In this document: positions 1 to 7,285 of the stretch, piece after piece
Layout: the number at the start of each line of letters is the position of its first letter
Position numbering within the stretch: position 1 is the first letter of the stretch
Origin: GCA-020343675 sp964462945
GTDB taxonomy: Bacteria > Planctomycetota > Phycisphaerae > Sedimentisphaerales > Anaerobacaceae
NCBI GenBank assembly: GCA_964462945.1
Contig: CAYWZW010000030.1
Span: forward strand, 1-56,052
Direction: 5' to 3'
DNA: 56,052 nucleotides
Made by a program: the position numbers and the translations under genes
Notes under the pieces: generated by a model
Told to the model about the DNA's origin: nothing
Seen by the model: the letters and a program-made list of their open reading frames with translations, nothing else
Database searches by the model: none

Positions 1-846
1 TACGGCGGCTATGACCTGTGGCAGGTGTCGGTCATTCCAATCGTCGATTTCAACGCCGATGAAATCGTGGATATCAGCGATCTCGCCATACTCATCGAGC
101 ACTGGGGCCAGAATGAGCCATCAGTTGACATCGGGCCGGTGCCCTGGGGCGACGGTGTGGTGGATGTTCAGGACCTGGAGGTCCTGATGAGCTACTGGCA
201 GCAGGAAATTCTGCCGCCTGAATTGGTTGCCTTCTGGAAGCTGGACGAGACAGAAGGAAGCGTTGCTCAGAACAGCGTTAGTGACAATGATGGCATCGTT
301 CACGGCGATGCGCTCTGGCAGCCGGCTGGGGGCAAGAAGGCCGGAGCGCTGCAATTCGACGGGATACATGATTATATCAGCACCGATTTTGTGCTGAACC
401 CGGCAGATGGGGCATTCACCGTCTTTGCGTGGATTCAGGGCGGTGCGCCCGGACAGGCGATTATATCTCAAAAAGACGGCCCGAATGGGACTGGAGAAAC
501 CTGGCTTGGCGCCGATACGCTGGAAGGAAAGCTGATGACCGGATTACGGTCTCCGGGGCAACGGGGACCCACGCCGCCGATGGTTTCGGATGCCGTCATC
601 ACCAATGGCGAGTGGCACCATGTCGGCCTCGTCGTGTCGGAGTACCAAGCCAGAGAGCTATATGCCGATGGAATGAGAGTGGCTTGTGATACCCAGACCG
701 TTAAGCTGCCTTCTTCAGATGGCGGCTTGTATTTCGGCGCCGACAAGGCCCTTGGCGCGTCAACCTTCTTCTCCGGCCTGATCGACGACGTCCGTATCTA
801 CGACGCAGCCCTGAGCGCCGACAAAATCGCGGCATTAGCACAATAA
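1..846 (+). CDS. C-terminal part of secreted PD40-dockerin-LamG protein (5' truncated)
   Basis: The reading frame is open from base 1, so the gene starts before the window and the GTG at 25 is not its start. The first visible residues (YGGYDLWQ) match the end of the propeller of the next gene. A dockerin-like segment follows, with two Asp-rich calcium-binding repeats (DFNADEIVDISDL and a second ending in QDLEVLMSYW). The C-terminal ~200 residues form a LamG/concanavalin-like domain that starts at LVAFWKLDETEG and ends at LIDDVRIYD. The protein is very similar throughout to the neighbour at 872-2584, so the two are tandem paralogues. Such proteins are secreted or surface attached and are thought to bind carbohydrate; the substrate is unknown. 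Confidence 0.85.
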   Translation, partial: YGGYDLWQVSVIPIVDFNADEIVDISDLAILIEHWGQNEPSVDIGPVPWGDGVVDVQDLEVLMSYWQQEILPPELVAFWKLDETEGSVAQNSVSDNDGIVHGDALWQPAGGKKAGALQFDGIHDYISTDFVLNPADGAFTVFAWIQGGAPGQAIISQKDGPNGTGETWLGADTLEGKLMTGLRSPGQRGPTPPMVSDAVITNGEWHHVGLVVSEYQARELYADGMRVACDTQTVKLPSSDGGLYFGADKALGASTFFSGLIDDVRIYDAALSADKIAALAQ

Positions 847-871
847 GTCACTCTTTTGAAAGGGTGTTAAG

Positions 872-2584
872 ATGAAAAAGTCGATTCTACTCGTATTGGT
901 TTTGGCATTTGGCCTGGTTACGGAGCAAGCAAAGGCAGATTTCACCTTCGGCCAGCCGCAGAATCTCGGGCCGAACATCAACACTTCGTCAGTCGAGATT
1001 GATCCAAGCGTCTCGGCGGACGGTTTGGAGCTATTCTTCGAGTCCCGCAGACCTGGCGTGCAGGGAGGTGCTGATATATACGTGTCAAGACGGCCAAGTA
1101 TAGACGACCCTTGGGGACCTTGTATGAATATCGGGGCCCCGGTCAACACAGCGTATTGGGACCAAGCCCCGAGTATCTCGGCTGACGGGCTCTCGCTGTA
1201 CTTTTCCATCTGGCCTGGTGGGTCTAGCGATGATGACCTCTGGGTAGCCACGCGACCAAGCGTCTCAGATCCCTGGGGACCGCCTGTGAATCTCGGAGCG
1301 ACCGTCAACACCTCGTCTTACGACTGGGCCCCGAGCATCTCAGCCGACGGCCTTACGCTCTACTTCAGCTCCTACCGGCCAGGCGGTTCCGGCGGTGACG
1401 ATCTATGGTTTACAAGCCGGGCAACGAAAAATGACCCCTGGGGCAGTCCGGTGAATTTAGGGGGGGCCCCAATAAACAGCTCTCTTGAGGAGACTTTCCC
1501 GGACATCTCTGCCGACAGTCGTATGTTATTCTTCAGCGATCACGGGCTTGTTGGGCCATGGCGGGCCGGCGGCTTGGGCGGGTGTGACATATGGGTTACG
1601 ACAAGGGCAACAACAAGTGATCCCTGGGGAGAACCGATGAATCTCGGACCAGTTATCAATAGCTCGGATCACGACCTTTCGCCGAACATCTCAGCCGATG
1701 GTTCTACGCTCTACTTCTGTTCCGACCGTCCCAGCGGAATCGGCAGCGCCGACCTCTGGCAGGCACCGATTCTTCCGGTCGTTGACTTCAACGCCGATGA
1801 AATCGTGGATATCAAGGATCTGGTCATGCTCATCGAAAAATGGGGGCAAAACGAGCCGTCGGTGGACATCGGACCAATGCCCTGGGGAGATGGCACCGTG
1901 GCCGCTGCGGACTTGGAGGTCCTGATGCGCTACTGGCAGCAGGAAATCCTGCCGGAGGGCTTGGTCGCCTACTGGAAACTGGACGAGACCGAAGGCAGCA
2001 TCGCCAAAGATAGAGCCGGTGACAATGACGGCGTTCTTCATGGCGAGCCGCTCTGGCAGCCTGTCGGCGGTAGGAAAGCTGGCGCACTGGCGTTCGACGG
2101 GATCGACGACCACGTCATCTCCGCTTCTGTGTTGAACCCGGCAGATGGCCCGTTCAGTGTCGTTGTCTGGATTCAGGGCGGTGCGCCCGGGGACGTGATC
2201 ATCTCTCAGACGGACAGCGCCGGGAATGCCGAGACCTGGCTCGGGATGGATGCATCGAGCGGAAGACTCATGACCGGCCTGACCTCTCCTCCCGGAGGCC
2301 GGTTCAAGCCAGAACCGCTGAAGTCGCAATCCGTCGTCACCGACGGCCAGTGGCATCATATCGGCTTCGTCTGGGACGGCTCGTACAGGTCTCTCTACGT
2401 GGATGGCGCCGAAGTCGCCAAGGACGCGACGGCTCAAGCCCCGCTGAAATCCGCGACCGGCGGCCTGTACATCGGTGCCGGCAAAACCCTTGACGCCGCG
2501 GCTTTCTTCTCCGGCCTGATCGACGACGTCCGCATCTACAACGTGGCCCTGAGCGCCGACAAAGTCAAGGCCCTGGCTCGCTGA
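872..2584 (+). CDS. Secreted PD40 beta-propeller, dockerin-like and LamG protein
   Basis: A 570-residue protein with an N-terminal signal peptide (residues 1 to about 22, ending near QAKA). Residues about 24-300 hold repeats of roughly 50 residues built on SADGLxLYFSSxRPG and DPWGxPVNLG, typical of PD40/TolB-like propeller blades. Residues about 303-355 are a dockerin-type calcium-binding pair (DFNADEIVDIKDL, then AADLEVLMRYW). Residues 358-570 are a LamG-like domain. The start is supported by an AAGGGTG ribosome site just upstream. The gene lies 25 bases after its paralogue, so a local tandem duplication is likely. The domains are clear; the ligand and role are not. Confidence 0.9.
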   Translation: MKKSILLVLVLAFGLVTEQAKADFTFGQPQNLGPNINTSSVEIDPSVSADGLELFFESRRPGVQGGADIYVSRRPSIDDPWGPCMNIGAPVNTAYWDQAPSISADGLSLYFSIWPGGSSDDDLWVATRPSVSDPWGPPVNLGATVNTSSYDWAPSISADGLTLYFSSYRPGGSGGDDLWFTSRATKNDPWGSPVNLGGAPINSSLEETFPDISADSRMLFFSDHGLVGPWRAGGLGGCDIWVTTRATTSDPWGEPMNLGPVINSSDHDLSPNISADGSTLYFCSDRPSGIGSADLWQAPILPVVDFNADEIVDIKDLVMLIEKWGQNEPSVDIGPMPWGDGTVAAADLEVLMRYWQQEILPEGLVAYWKLDETEGSIAKDRAGDNDGVLHGEPLWQPVGGRKAGALAFDGIDDHVISASVLNPADGPFSVVVWIQGGAPGDVIISQTDSAGNAETWLGMDASSGRLMTGLTSPPGGRFKPEPLKSQSVVTDGQWHHIGFVWDGSYRSLYVDGAEVAKDATAQAPLKSATGGLYIGAGKTLDAAAFFSGLIDDVRIYNVALSADKVKALAR

Positions 2585-2868
2585 GGTGTCTGGGAGGCGG
2601 TTCGGACACCGGCGGCCGGTGAAAACCAAACGGCAAAATTAATTCACAAATTTGCACGAGATTGCCGATAGTATTTTATTACTGCCGTGTGCAGAGCTTG
2701 AAGAGTGAAGGAGGCTCTCACGGCACAACCGGGGCTCAAGTCGTATGTGAAGCGTGACTTTTTTTGAGTCTAACCCCTTGTGTAGAACGTATAAATATCT
2801 GGAGCCGGACTTGCTGTCCATCGTGCAGCGGGCTGACAGTGCAGCACTTTAGGAAGGGACATTGTGTG

Positions 2869-3243
2869 ATGGCCGAAAGAAGCGAAAGAAAACTGATCAA
2901 AGGTCCATGGTCGTGGACGAAGGATGATATTAAGCTTCTGAAGAGACTCTATCCGCGCGGCAAAACGCGGATGATCGCCAGTAAGCTGTGCCGGCCTCTG
3001 ACGGCGGTCCGGCAGAAGGCGTATGATATCGGCTTGAAAACGGATATTTACTGCTATTGGCGCGACGAGGATTTGGCGCTGTTAGTGAAGCTCTATCCGG
3101 ATACGCCGACGCAGGTGCTGGCCGAGCGGTTCGGCCGGTCCGTGGGCTCGGTCAAGACCAAGGCGCGCCAATTGAAGCTCAGGAAAAGCAGGAGCTACCT
3201 CCAAGCCGTCAAGTCCCGGCCCCGAAAGAAAAGCGCCGGTTAG
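2869..3243 (+). CDS. Myb/SANT-like DNA-binding protein
   Basis: The protein has 124 residues, counted from the ATG at 2869, which has a good AGGAAGGGA ribosome site 9-18 bases upstream. The frame stays open further upstream, but that part does not look coding. Two tandem Myb/SANT-like helix-turn-helix repeats are visible: one begins at PWSWTKDDIKLLKRLYPRG and the other at WRDEDLALLVKLYPDTP. Both have the spaced Trp/Leu core and end in an arginine/lysine-rich helix (SVGSVKTKARQLKLRKS). The protein is basic and probably binds DNA. It lies 131 bases before a terminase-small-subunit-like gene, so it may belong to the same phage-derived module. The target is unknown. Confidence 0.75.
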   Translation: MAERSERKLIKGPWSWTKDDIKLLKRLYPRGKTRMIASKLCRPLTAVRQKAYDIGLKTDIYCYWRDEDLALLVKLYPDTPTQVLAERFGRSVGSVKTKARQLKLRKSRSYLQAVKSRPRKKSAG

Positions 3244-3374
3244 CCTGCCGCCGGCAGCGTACTGCGGATACGCCAAGGTGCGATACTTGTCTGACGACAG
3301 TCAAGATTTCGCACCACCCTCATACCATTGTCCAAAATCGGTGCGATGAATCGCGCCTTAGCGGAGTTCTAACG

Positions 3375-3815
3375 ATGACTACGTCAAAACAATTGAGCAG
3401 GCGGCAGCTTGCGGTGATGGAAGAGCTGTTCGCCGGCACGCTGGACGAGCAGGCGGTCCTGGATAAATATAAGGTCGGCCGGAAGCTCTACAACCGGTGG
3501 CTGGCCGAGCCGGCCTTTGCCGAGCAGATCGAGCGGTGTGTCGCGGCGGCCTATCGCCAGAGCGCCTTGCTTGTCGCACGGCACGCCCCGTCGGCCGCCA
3601 GAAAGCTCGTGCAGCTTGCCGAAATGGACAAAGGTGAAACCACCCGCAAGGCCTGCCTGGACATCATCTCGATGCACTCGCCGCCGACCGGCGCCGAGAG
3701 ACGAGGGGCCAAAGACGAGAAACGAGGGGCGAAAGACGAGGGACGAAGGACGGGCGATGACCTCTCCCCCGAAACCGCCACCCGCCTCTTGGCCGCCTTA
3801 GCCGAAGACACTTAG
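3375..3815 (+). CDS. Terminase small subunit-like HTH protein
   Basis: The frame is open from 3057, but the protein proper begins at the ATG at 3375 (146 residues). The N-terminal ~60 residues (LSRRQLAVMEELFAGT, then VGRKLYNRWLAEPAF) form a homeodomain-like helix-turn-helix of the type found in phage terminase small subunits (phBC6A51-like). The helical middle part continues to about residue 95. The tail is unusual: RRGAKDE, KRGAKDE and GRRTGDD are encoded by a G/A-rich near-repeat, and 19 bases of it (3728-3746) recur exactly at 52902-52920. The large-subunit-like gene is 10 kb downstream. Family assignment is moderate. Confidence 0.6.
   Translation: MTTSKQLSRRQLAVMEELFAGTLDEQAVLDKYKVGRKLYNRWLAEPAFAEQIERCVAAAYRQSALLVARHAPSAARKLVQLAEMDKGETTRKACLDIISMHSPPTGAERRGAKDEKRGAKDEGRRTGDDLSPETATRLLAALAEDT
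3728..3746 (+). repeat. G/A-rich dispersed repeat, copy 1 (in a gene tail)
   Basis: A low-complexity GARRGACGAGG-type stretch runs from about 3698 to 3753 and encodes the basic tail of the terminase-small-like protein. The core at 3728-3746 is identical over 19 bases to 52902-52920, which encodes the basic N-terminus of a decayed four-helix-bundle gene. This points to a dispersed repeat family that can be read as protein. Confidence 0.6.
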
Positions 3816-3931
3816 CCTTCACTGCCTTGTGACTATTTGACGTTCTAAGGCGTGAAAACGACCGAGATCGCTTAGATCGCAGATAGTAGAAAGAAAATGT
3901 ACTTTCTGGATTTCCAGGGCCGATGTTGATG

Positions 3932-3960
3932 TAGACTTTTTGTCTTTTTGCCGATATAAT
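3932..3960 (+). promoter_or_regulatory. Probable sigma-70 promoter for the hypothetical/PIN gene pair
   Basis: TAGACT (3932-3937) and a perfect TATAAT (3955-3960) are separated by 17 bases. The start codon of the downstream gene is at 4067, which leaves a leader of about 100 bases. The 251-base gap from 3816 to 4066 holds no other recognisable gene. Confidence 0.45.
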
Positions 3961-4066
3961 AAATTGGTCAGGATGCTCGGTTAAGGCAACCATCCTGCTC
4001 GAAAAGTTGGCATGGACACACCATGGAGACTTGGGCAAGTAGTACAAGAAAGGGTGTGGTGAGAAT

Positions 4067-4840
4067 ATGGTCAAAGACACGCTGACTCTTGTTCTTAACG
4101 GTCAGGTTTCTCTGGCGGACTTCTCTGAGGCGATCAAGAGCCTGCTTAGTCTTGTGGAGGGTCTTCAGGCCGATCTCGCTCAGGGCAAGCATATTGACTG
4201 GCTGATAGACGCCTTGGAAGCTGGCAGTGCAACTGCTGCAGTCAGGGGGATTGCGGAGAACGAGGTGGACAAAGAGTCTATCGAGCGCGTAGTGTCTGCC
4301 TATGAAGACATTGGAAGGTCTATCCAAAAGGGGCAACAATTCAGTTATTCTGACCGTGTCAAGAATGCCGCGCAGAAGATCATAAGTTTGGTGAATGGGA
4401 ATATTACATCCGTGCGTTTTGAAACCGCAGATGCCGATTTCGAATTCTCCAAACGACCGGACGAGTTTTCCAGCCTAACACCTCTCAATATGTTCGAGGG
4501 CGCTTACGGTTCTGTACGTGGCCGTGTTCAGAGCATGACGAGCCGTGGGGGATTGCGGTTTACACTATATGACCTGATCGGTGATAGAGCCATATCCTGT
4601 TATTTATCTTCGGGAAGCGAAGACATCATGCGGGAGGCATGGGGAAAGCTCGTAATCGTGGAAGGCCTGGTTCGCAGGGACCCTGATACTGGACGGGCAA
4701 CTACTGTTCGGCAAGTCAAAGAGATCCAAATCGTCCCGGAAGGAAGACTGGGTGACTATCGTGAGGCAATTGGAGCCGCGCCGAATTTCCTTGGGGATGA
4801 ACTTCCTGAGGAGGTCATTAGAAGAGCACGTGATGTCTGA
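4067..4840 (+). CDS. Hypothetical protein paired with a PIN-domain gene
   Basis: A 257-residue soluble protein of no family I recognise. The N-terminal half is predominantly helical (VSLADFSEAIKSLLSLVEGL). The C-terminal part, about residues 145-235, reads as alternating beta strands (GSVRGRVQSMTSRGGLRFTL, then a GKLVIVEGLVRRDP stretch) and could be an OB-like or small beta-barrel fold; that is inference. Its last 8 bases overlap the start of the PIN gene, so the two are translationally coupled. The layout, with a longer first gene and a PIN gene second, suggests the first product controls or partners the second. It is larger than typical VapB antitoxins. Confidence 0.7.
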   Translation: MVKDTLTLVLNGQVSLADFSEAIKSLLSLVEGLQADLAQGKHIDWLIDALEAGSATAAVRGIAENEVDKESIERVVSAYEDIGRSIQKGQQFSYSDRVKNAAQKIISLVNGNITSVRFETADADFEFSKRPDEFSSLTPLNMFEGAYGSVRGRVQSMTSRGGLRFTLYDLIGDRAISCYLSSGSEDIMREAWGKLVIVEGLVRRDPDTGRATTVRQVKEIQIVPEGRLGDYREAIGAAPNFLGDELPEEVIRRARDV

Positions 4841-5327
4841 AAAAGTCACGAAAACAAAACGTTTCTACTGGGACTCAAATGTGTTCCTTTCCGCGATCAA
4901 TGCCAATCCAGACAGGGTTCTTATCATCAATGCGCTCCTGGATGATTGTGACCGGGGCGATGTGGAGATTCACACGTCAGTTTTGAGCATTGCGGAGGTT
5001 GCATTTGCGGAATCAGAAAAACGTGAAAGACAACTGAGTGGCGAGATCGAAGCAAAGATTCAGAAACTCTGGATGCCCCCATCCCCTATCAAGATGGAAG
5101 AGGTAAGCCAACACATAGCTAACGACGCCAAGGCTCTGATGCGCCAAGCGATACTTAGAGGCTGGAGCCTTAAGCCTATGGATGCGATCCACTTGGCAAC
5201 AGCCAAGAGGCGAAATGTCGATGAGTTTCAGACATACGATGTTGAAAGACTCTCAAAATTCTCACAGCTTACAGGATGTCCAATCGTGCAACCTCGAACG
5301 GATAGGTTGCCTTTTTCCGCACAATAG
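4833..5327 (+). CDS. PIN-domain protein (VapC-like putative RNase)
   Basis: The protein has 164 residues from the ATG at 4833, which overlaps the stop of the preceding gene; an in-frame ATG at 4797 is an alternative. PIN features are visible: FYWDSNVFLSAI near the N-terminus with the first acidic residue, SVLSIAEVAFAE with the conserved Glu, and LKPMDAIHLATAKRRN with the third acidic residue, followed by FQTYD. The fold is a metal-dependent ribonuclease, commonly a toxin. There is no small ribbon-helix-helix antitoxin upstream, only the 257-residue protein, so a toxin-antitoxin role is possible but not shown. Confidence 0.8.
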   Translation: MSEKVTKTKRFYWDSNVFLSAINANPDRVLIINALLDDCDRGDVEIHTSVLSIAEVAFAESEKRERQLSGEIEAKIQKLWMPPSPIKMEEVSQHIANDAKALMRQAILRGWSLKPMDAIHLATAKRRNVDEFQTYDVERLSKFSQLTGCPIVQPRTDRLPFSAQ

Positions 5328-5490
5328 CTTACGGTATGTTCGGGCGTGCAGTTGCAAGTCGATATCACACCAAATTTGCAGCCTTGTTCAGCGATGATAG
5401 GCTTGCCAGTCAAAGGAGTTCCTGCCGGACTTGAAAATTACTGGATTACTCTCTGCTCGGACAAATGCCATTTTATCGGACGGCAGGTAG

Positions 5491-5555
5491 CCTTATTAAA
5501 CTTTTCAGGTCTAAAGTTTAACAAGGATTCGCTTATTAAACGCACGTTTAATAAG
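5491..5555. repeat. Two adjacent palindromes sharing CTTATTAAAC
   Basis: The first palindrome pairs CCTTATTAAACTT (5491-5503) with AAGTTTAACAAGG (5514-5526), 12 of 13 bases matching, around a 10-base loop. The second pairs CTTATTAAAC (5532-5541) with GTTTAATAAG (5546-5555) perfectly around a 4-base loop. They lie 75 bases before the sulfatase start, in a gap of about 300 bases (5328-5629) with no convincing gene. They could be repressor operators for the sulfatase gene, or hairpins. Neither is followed by a T-run. Confidence 0.6.
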
Positions 5556-5629
5556 ATATGGTGCCCGCACGGTTCAGCGGAAGCGGCGGCAGGGCGGCAT
5601 AAGGCATGAGGACAAAGGAGTTTATGAAC

Positions 5630-7177
5630 ATGAGTCAGTTCGATTACACGCGGCGGGGGTTTTTGAGGGCGGTGGGGGCTGGGGCGGCGGCGCTTGTCTC
5701 GGCGGAGGCCGGAGCCGGACTGGCGGCGGGGGATGTGTTGGCCGGCGAACGGGCTTCGGGCAAGCCCGCCGTCCGCGTGGCGGGCAAGCCGAATATCCTG
5801 GTGATTCTGGCCGATGACCTTGGCTACGGTGATTTGTCGAGCTACGGGGCGACGGATTTGAAGACGCCCAACATCGACCGGCTCGTCGCGGCGGGGATCT
5901 GCTTCGACAGTTTCTACGCCAACTGCCCCGTCTGCTCGCCGACAAGGGCGTCGCTATTGACCGGGCGATACCCCGACTTGGTCGGCGTGCCCGGCGTCAT
6001 TCGCACGCACATCACGAACAACTGGGGCTACCTGGCTCCGCAAGCCGTGCTGCTGCCGAAGCTGCTTAAACCCGCCGGCTACCACGCCGCCATCGTCGGC
6101 AAGTGGCACCTGGGCCTGGCCTCGCCGAACACGCCGACCGAGCGCGGCTTCGACCACTTTCACGGCTTCCTTGGCGATATGATGGACGACTACTGCAACC
6201 ACCGCCGGCACGGCATAAACTACATGCGGCTCAACGACAAAGAGATCGACCCGCAAGGCCACGCCACCGACCTGTTCACGCAATGGGCCATCGATTACAT
6301 CCGGCAACGCGCTGCGAAGAAAGAGCCGCAACCCCGTGTCGAGGGCGTCCCGCCCCCTGGGGCCAGGCCCTCGAATCGCGGGCAAGCCCGTCCCGAGCGG
6401 AGCCGAGGGGATGCCCGCGACACGATGCAGCCGTTCTTCTTGTATCTGGCGTACAACGCCCCGCACGCGCCGATCCAGCCGCCGGACGATTGGCTCGACC
6501 GCGTCAAAGCCCGCGAGCCCGGCATCAGCGACCAGCGCGCCAAGCTCGTCGCTCTGATCGAGCATCTCGACGCTGGCGTCGGCAAGGTCTTGGCGGCACT
6601 GAAAGACTCCGGCGTCGGTGACAACACGTTGGTCATATTCACCACCGACAACGGCGGTCAGCTCGGCGTCGGCGCCAGCAACGGCCCGCTGCGAGCCGGC
6701 AAGCAGGACATGTACGAAGGCGGCATCCGCGTGCCGATGTGCGCCGTCTGGCCCGGCCAAATCAAGCCCGGCTCGCGCAGCGGCCGCGTCGCCTTGACGA
6801 TGGATTTATACCCGACCATCTGCGAGGCAGCGGGGACAAGCATCGCTCACGAGATCGATGGTCGAAGCATCCTGCCGACGCTGTTAGGCAAATCGCAGCC
6901 GGCCGAGGACCGCGTCCTGTTCTGGATGCGTCGGGAGGGCGGCGGCTACAACGGGCGGGCGTATTACGCCGCTCGCTACGGCGACTTCAAGCTCGTGCAG
7001 AACGACCCCTTCGAGCCGATGCAGCTTTACAATCTCAAAGACGACCCGCAGGAGCAGAATCCGCTGGACAAAAAGCATAAGATGTATCAGAAGCTTTTCG
7101 CGGCTCTTCGTGACCACATCATCCAGGCCGGCGCCGTCCCCTGGCAAAAGTATCCCGTCCAATTCGACCGCTCTTAG
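5630..7177 (+). CDS. Tat-exported sulfatase (formylglycine type)
   Basis: A type I sulfatase of 515 residues that would hydrolyse sulfate esters, probably of polysaccharides, outside the cytoplasm. The ATG at 5630 is chosen because AAAGGAG lies 9 bases before it; ATGs at 5606 and 5624 are alternatives. The N-terminus has a twin-arginine signal (TRRGFLRAVGAG). Metal-binding ILADDLGYGD is followed by CSPTR, the Cys-type formylglycine motif, within NCPVCSPTRASLLTGRYP. GKWHLG and a DNGG motif are also present. An oddity is that about 29 residues between AAKKEPQPR and MQPFFLYLAYNAPH are encoded by a palindromic repeat (6336-6423) and look inserted in a loop. No sulfatase-maturing enzyme is in the window. 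Confidence 0.93.
   Translation: MSQFDYTRRGFLRAVGAGAAALVSAEAGAGLAAGDVLAGERASGKPAVRVAGKPNILVILADDLGYGDLSSYGATDLKTPNIDRLVAAGICFDSFYANCPVCSPTRASLLTGRYPDLVGVPGVIRTHITNNWGYLAPQAVLLPKLLKPAGYHAAIVGKWHLGLASPNTPTERGFDHFHGFLGDMMDDYCNHRRHGINYMRLNDKEIDPQGHATDLFTQWAIDYIRQRAAKKEPQPRVEGVPPPGARPSNRGQARPERSRGDARDTMQPFFLYLAYNAPHAPIQPPDDWLDRVKAREPGISDQRAKLVALIEHLDAGVGKVLAALKDSGVGDNTLVIFTTDNGGQLGVGASNGPLRAGKQDMYEGGIRVPMCAVWPGQIKPGSRSGRVALTMDLYPTICEAAGTSIAHEIDGRSILPTLLGKSQPAEDRVLFWMRREGGGYNGRAYYAARYGDFKLVQNDPFEPMQLYNLKDDPQEQNPLDKKHKMYQKLFAALRDHIIQAGAVPWQKYPVQFDRS
6336..6423 (+). repeat. Palindromic repeat inside the sulfatase gene (copy A)
   Basis: An 88-base element bounded by inverted ends (GTGTCGAGGGC, and GCCCGCGACAC at the other end, 10 of 11 pairing). 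It is closely similar to 43500-43572, which lies inside a minus-strand hydrolase gene. Copy A carries 15 extra bases that contain their own small palindrome (CCTGGGGCCAGG). It stays in frame with the sulfatase and adds a Pro/Arg/Gly-rich loop. Confidence 0.8.
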
Positions 7178-7230
7178 CCGGCGGTAGAAGGAGTCTCCGA
7201 ATATTTCTTTGATCGGCCGTGAAGAAAGAC

Positions 7231-7258
7231 TTGAAAAAGTCGGGCGCGGCGGTATAAT
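7231..7258 (+). promoter_or_regulatory. Sigma-70-type promoter before the large secreted protein
   Basis: TTGAAA (7231-7236) and TATAAT (7253-7258) are separated by 16 bases. The ATG of the next gene is 28 bases beyond the -10 box, with AGGAAG as the ribosome site. Confidence 0.6.
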
Positions 7259-7285
7259 AGTTGGCCAGAGATAGGAAGCGGAATC

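Noticed and set aside
5346..5609. An 87-codon frame between the PIN gene and the sulfatase
   Set aside because: No ribosome site, no family look, and it overlaps the two palindromes and the sulfatase leader.
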